In this document: piece by piece, positions 61,890 to 64,000 of the stretch
How positions within the stretch are numbered: position 1 is the stretch's first letter
How the letters are laid out: the number at the start of each line of letters is the position of its first letter
Source: Tabrizicola flagellatus
Lineage (GTDB): Bacteria; Pseudomonadota; Alphaproteobacteria; Rhodobacterales; Rhodobacteraceae
Length of the DNA: 64,000 nt
Assembly (NCBI RefSeq): GCF_008271465.1
Contig: NZ_VMDU01000006.1
Coordinates: forward strand, 1 to 64,000
Direction: 5' to 3'
The notes under the pieces: generated by a model
The model's database searches: none
What the model was told of the DNA's origin: nothing
What the model saw: the letters and a program-made list of their open reading frames with translations, nothing else
Position numbers and translations under genes: made by a program

Positions 61890-62363
61890 ATGACATGCCA
61901 GCCTTGCTTGGCGACAGCGGTTCTGCTGTCTCTTGCGATGCCAGCCCTGGCCGAGGTCGCGCCCAAGGACGTGGTCTACAACGAAGGCAAGATCGAGGCG
62001 TCCCTGACCGGGACCCCGGGCGATCCTGCCAATGGAATCAAGGTGATGACGACGAATGCCCTGGGCAACTGCGTCGCGTGCCACACCATTGCCGCCCTGC
62101 CGGACGTGCAGTTTCCCGGCAACATCGCCCCGCCGCTGGACGGCGTGGCCAGCCGCTGGTCCGAAGCGGAACTCCGCGGCATCGTTGCCAACGCCAAGAT
62201 GACCTTCGAGGGCACCTTCATGCCGGCCTTCTACAAGACCGAAGGGTTCATCCGCCCCGGGGCCGGCTATACCGGCAAGGCGCCCGAGGGTGACCTGCCC
62301 CCGATCCTGACCGGCCAGCAGATCGAGGATGTGGTGGCCTACCTGCTCACCCTCAAGGAATGA
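61890..62363 (+). CDS. soxX: Sulfur oxidation cytochrome c SoxX
   Basis: A 157-residue monohaem cytochrome c with signal peptide ending at AMPALA. Haem motif CVACH at residues 61-65 (NALGNCVACHTIAALP), distal Met candidates in TFMPAFY. Forms the SoxXA complex that couples thiosulfate to SoxY. The ATG at 61890 is placed 6 bases after GGGAGG; ATGs at 61863 and 61884 are less well spaced. Confidence 0.95.
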   Translation: MTCQPCLATAVLLSLAMPALAEVAPKDVVYNEGKIEASLTGTPGDPANGIKVMTTNALGNCVACHTIAALPDVQFPGNIAPPLDGVASRWSEAELRGIVANAKMTFEGTFMPAFYKTEGFIRPGAGYTGKAPEGDLPPILTGQQIEDVVAYLLTLKE

Positions 62364-62404
62364 TGGGCCCGACCGACCGGCCCCAGACAGACAGGAGATT
62401 TCCC

Positions 62405-62824
62405 GTGACCCTCAGCAGACGCAAAGCCCTGACGCTCGGCCTCGGCGGCATCGCCTTCGCCGCCATGCCCGGCCTGTCCGCCGCCGCAACCATCGAGGAG
62501 CTGACCACCGCCTTCACCGGCGGGGCGGCCCCCGGCAGCGGCGGCATCACCCTGACCACCCCGGAGATCGCAGAGAACGGCAACACGGTTCCGGTCTCGG
62601 TCGATGCGCCCGGCGCAGTGGCGATCATGCTTCTGGCCAACGGCAACCCGGAACCGGCGGTGGCCACCTTCACCTTCGGTCCGGCCGCCGGCCGCCAGTT
62701 CGCCGCCACCCGCATCCGTCTGGCCAAGACCCAGGACGTGATCGCCCTGGCCAAGATGGCCGACGGTTCGATCGTCCAGGCCCAGGCCACCGTCAAGGTC
62801 ACCATCGGCGGCTGCGGCGGCTGA
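62405..62824 (+). CDS. soxY: Sulfur carrier protein SoxY
   Basis: A 139-residue Tat-exported protein (SRRKALTLGLGGIAFAAM). Ends with the substrate-carrying motif GGCGG, whose cysteine bears the thiosulfate-derived sulfur. The GTG at 62405 has AGGAG upstream; the 62360 frame start would precede the Tat signal with unrelated residues. Confidence 0.96.
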   Translation: MTLSRRKALTLGLGGIAFAAMPGLSAAATIEELTTAFTGGAAPGSGGITLTTPEIAENGNTVPVSVDAPGAVAIMLLANGNPEPAVATFTFGPAAGRQFAATRIRLAKTQDVIALAKMADGSIVQAQATVKVTIGGCGG

Positions 62825-62846
62825 GACAGAGAACAGGAGAGACACC

Positions 62847-63176
62847 ATGGTCGAAGAAGTCAAACCCCGGGTGAAAGTTCCCAAGTCCGCCGCCGCGGGA
62901 GAGGTGGTCACCATCAAGGCGCTGATCTCGCACAGCATGGAATCCGGTCAGCGCAAGGACAAGGACGGCAACCTGATCCCCCGCAAGATCATCAACCGCT
63001 TCACCTGCGACCTGAACGGGGTCAACGTGATCGACGTCGCCATCGACCCGGCCGTGTCGACCAACCCCTATTTCGAGTTCGATGCCAGGGTGGACGCAGC
63101 CGGCGAGTTCAAATTCACCTGGTACGACGACGACGGCTCGGTCTACGAGGACGTCAAGCCGATCGCGATCGGCTAG
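62847..63176 (+). CDS. soxZ: SoxZ, partner of SoxY
   Basis: A 109-residue beta-sandwich protein without signal peptide (KVPKSAAAGEVVTIKALISHSMESGQ), exported as a complex with SoxY. Full length. Preceded by AGGAGAG. Confidence 0.96.
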   Translation: MVEEVKPRVKVPKSAAAGEVVTIKALISHSMESGQRKDKDGNLIPRKIINRFTCDLNGVNVIDVAIDPAVSTNPYFEFDARVDAAGEFKFTWYDDDGSVYEDVKPIAIG

Positions 63177-63202
63177 CGGTCGGCACAGGGGAGGAGAAAG
63201 CC

Positions 63203-64000
63203 ATGCACCGCACCACAACAGCCATTGCCGCACTTGCCTGCGGCCTCGCCCTTTCCGGCGCGGCCCTTGCCGATCCGGTCGAGGACACGCTGGTCATCGA
63301 CAGCGAGAACGGGCCGATCGAGATCGTCACCAAGGCCCCCGCGCCGGAGTTCCTGAAGGACAAGATGGATACCATCTATTCCGGCTGGCTCTACCGCGAG
63401 GACGAGACCCGCGATCTGGAGCGCGACGATTTCGACAATCCCGGCATGGTCTATGTGGATCGGGGCCTGGATCTGTGGAACTCGCCCATCGGCAAGAACG
63501 GCGAAAGCTGCGCCGGCTGCCACCAGGGCCCGGAAAGCATGGCCGGCCTGCGCGCGGTGACGCCGCGCGTGGACGAAAAGACCGGCGCGCTGATGACGGT
63601 CGAGAACTACATCGACGAATGCGTGACCGAGCGCATGGGGCTGGAGTCCTGGAACTGGACCGGCAACGAGATGAAGGACATGCTGGCGCTGATCTCGATG
63701 CAGTCGCGCGGGATGATCGTCAACGTCGCCATCGACGGTCCCGCCGCCCCGTTCTGGGAAAAGGGCAAGGAACTTTACTACACCCGCTTCGGCCAGCTGG
63801 AGATGTCCTGCGCCTCCTGCCACGAGGACAACCAGGGCATGTTCATCCGCGCCGACCACCTCAGCCAGGGCCAGATCAACGGCTTCCCGACCTACCGGCT
63901 GAAGGATGCGGGGATCCTGTCCGCCCAGCAGCGCTTTGTCGGCTGCGTGCGCGACACCCGGGCCGAGACGTTCAAGCCCAACTCGGACGAGTTCAAGGCG
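63203..64000 (+). CDS. soxA: Sulfur oxidation cytochrome c SoxA, partial
   Basis: First 266 codons of SoxA; the window ends inside the gene. Signal peptide MHRTTTAIAALACGLALSGAALA. Two haem motifs: CAGCH at 103-107 and CASCH at 203-207, so this is the dihaem form. The likely active-site cysteine, Cys248, is in RFVGCVRDTRAE. Pairs with SoxX. ATG preceded by GAGGAG. Confidence 0.96.
   Translation, partial: MHRTTTAIAALACGLALSGAALADPVEDTLVIDSENGPIEIVTKAPAPEFLKDKMDTIYSGWLYREDETRDLERDDFDNPGMVYVDRGLDLWNSPIGKNGESCAGCHQGPESMAGLRAVTPRVDEKTGALMTVENYIDECVTERMGLESWNWTGNEMKDMLALISMQSRGMIVNVAIDGPAAPFWEKGKELYYTRFGQLEMSCASCHEDNQGMFIRADHLSQGQINGFPTYRLKDAGILSAQQRFVGCVRDTRAETFKPNSDEFKA

Overview
The window looks like chromosomal DNA of a Rhodobacterales (Paracoccus/Rhodobacter-like) alphaproteobacterium. 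GC content is high, genes are tightly packed with many ATGA/TGATG overlaps, and GTG or TTG starts are common. The gene content also fits: glpSTPQUV glycerol transport, AzlCD, DUF3775, tandem glycine riboswitch before gcvTHP, and a soxTRS-VWXYZA cluster. I see no rRNA, IS element, phage or CRISPR array. The one stretch of clearly different composition is a low-GC patch around 7.44-7.97 kb.

Layout. 1-4078 (-): a very large RTX-type calcium-binding repeat protein, 3' end outside the window. 4255-5660 (-): NAD kinase and a Sel1-repeat protein. 5889-7184 (+): glyA, followed by a low-GC stretch with a frameshifted small membrane protein gene. 8226-10589: DUF817 membrane protein, a small anchored protein, an alpha/beta hydrolase and a 58-aa membrane protein. 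10661-22224: a complete glycerol catabolic island (glpD, two ATPases, two permeases, DUF2160 protein, binding protein, glpK, an iron-type alcohol dehydrogenase) with divergent DeoR-type repressor glpR. 22221-24930 (-): glycosyltransferase plus asparagine-synthetase-like amidotransferase. 25271-32133 (-): a phosphate-starvation module, ugpBAEC with a 2H-phosphoesterase (DUF1868), a metallophosphodiesterase and a TIM-barrel enzyme. A well-formed PhoB box stands before ugpB and a weaker one before the second unit. 32333-38198 (+): six overlapping envelope genes (GT2, LABN-domain protein, two ArnT-like transferases, two PAP2 phosphatases). Then tRNA-Ala(CGC), trxC, DUF3775, azlCD, a secreted protein, gcvP-gcvH-gcvT with tandem glycine riboswitch, a Hint-domain protein, a MATE exporter and gltX. 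49989-54530 (+): homoprotocatechuate meta-cleavage operon hpaFEDGH. 54616-58324 (+): zincin-like protease, Tat-exported MBL hydrolase, pfkB, zapE. 58484-64000: the left part of a thiosulfate-oxidising sox cluster, cut inside soxA.

How it works together. The glp island imports glycerol, phosphorylates it and oxidises it to dihydroxyacetone phosphate. The Ugp module would bring in sn-glycerol-3-phosphate or glycerophosphodiesters when phosphate is scarce, feeding the same GlpD step. The adjoining six-gene operon has the parts list of a system that removes lipid A phosphates and replaces them with sugars: two phosphatases, two lipid-linked-sugar transferases, one donor synthase. It shares a divergent intergenic region, holding the weaker candidate Pho box, with the phosphate-scavenging operon. 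I consider this pair the most interesting part of the window. glyA and gcvTHP together make a glycine/serine one-carbon cycle with riboswitch control. The hpa and sox clusters add aromatic and sulfur-compound oxidation. A family of palindromes, mostly centred on TTCGAA or TCGnCGA, recurs at gene ends, and one copy lies inside a coding frame.
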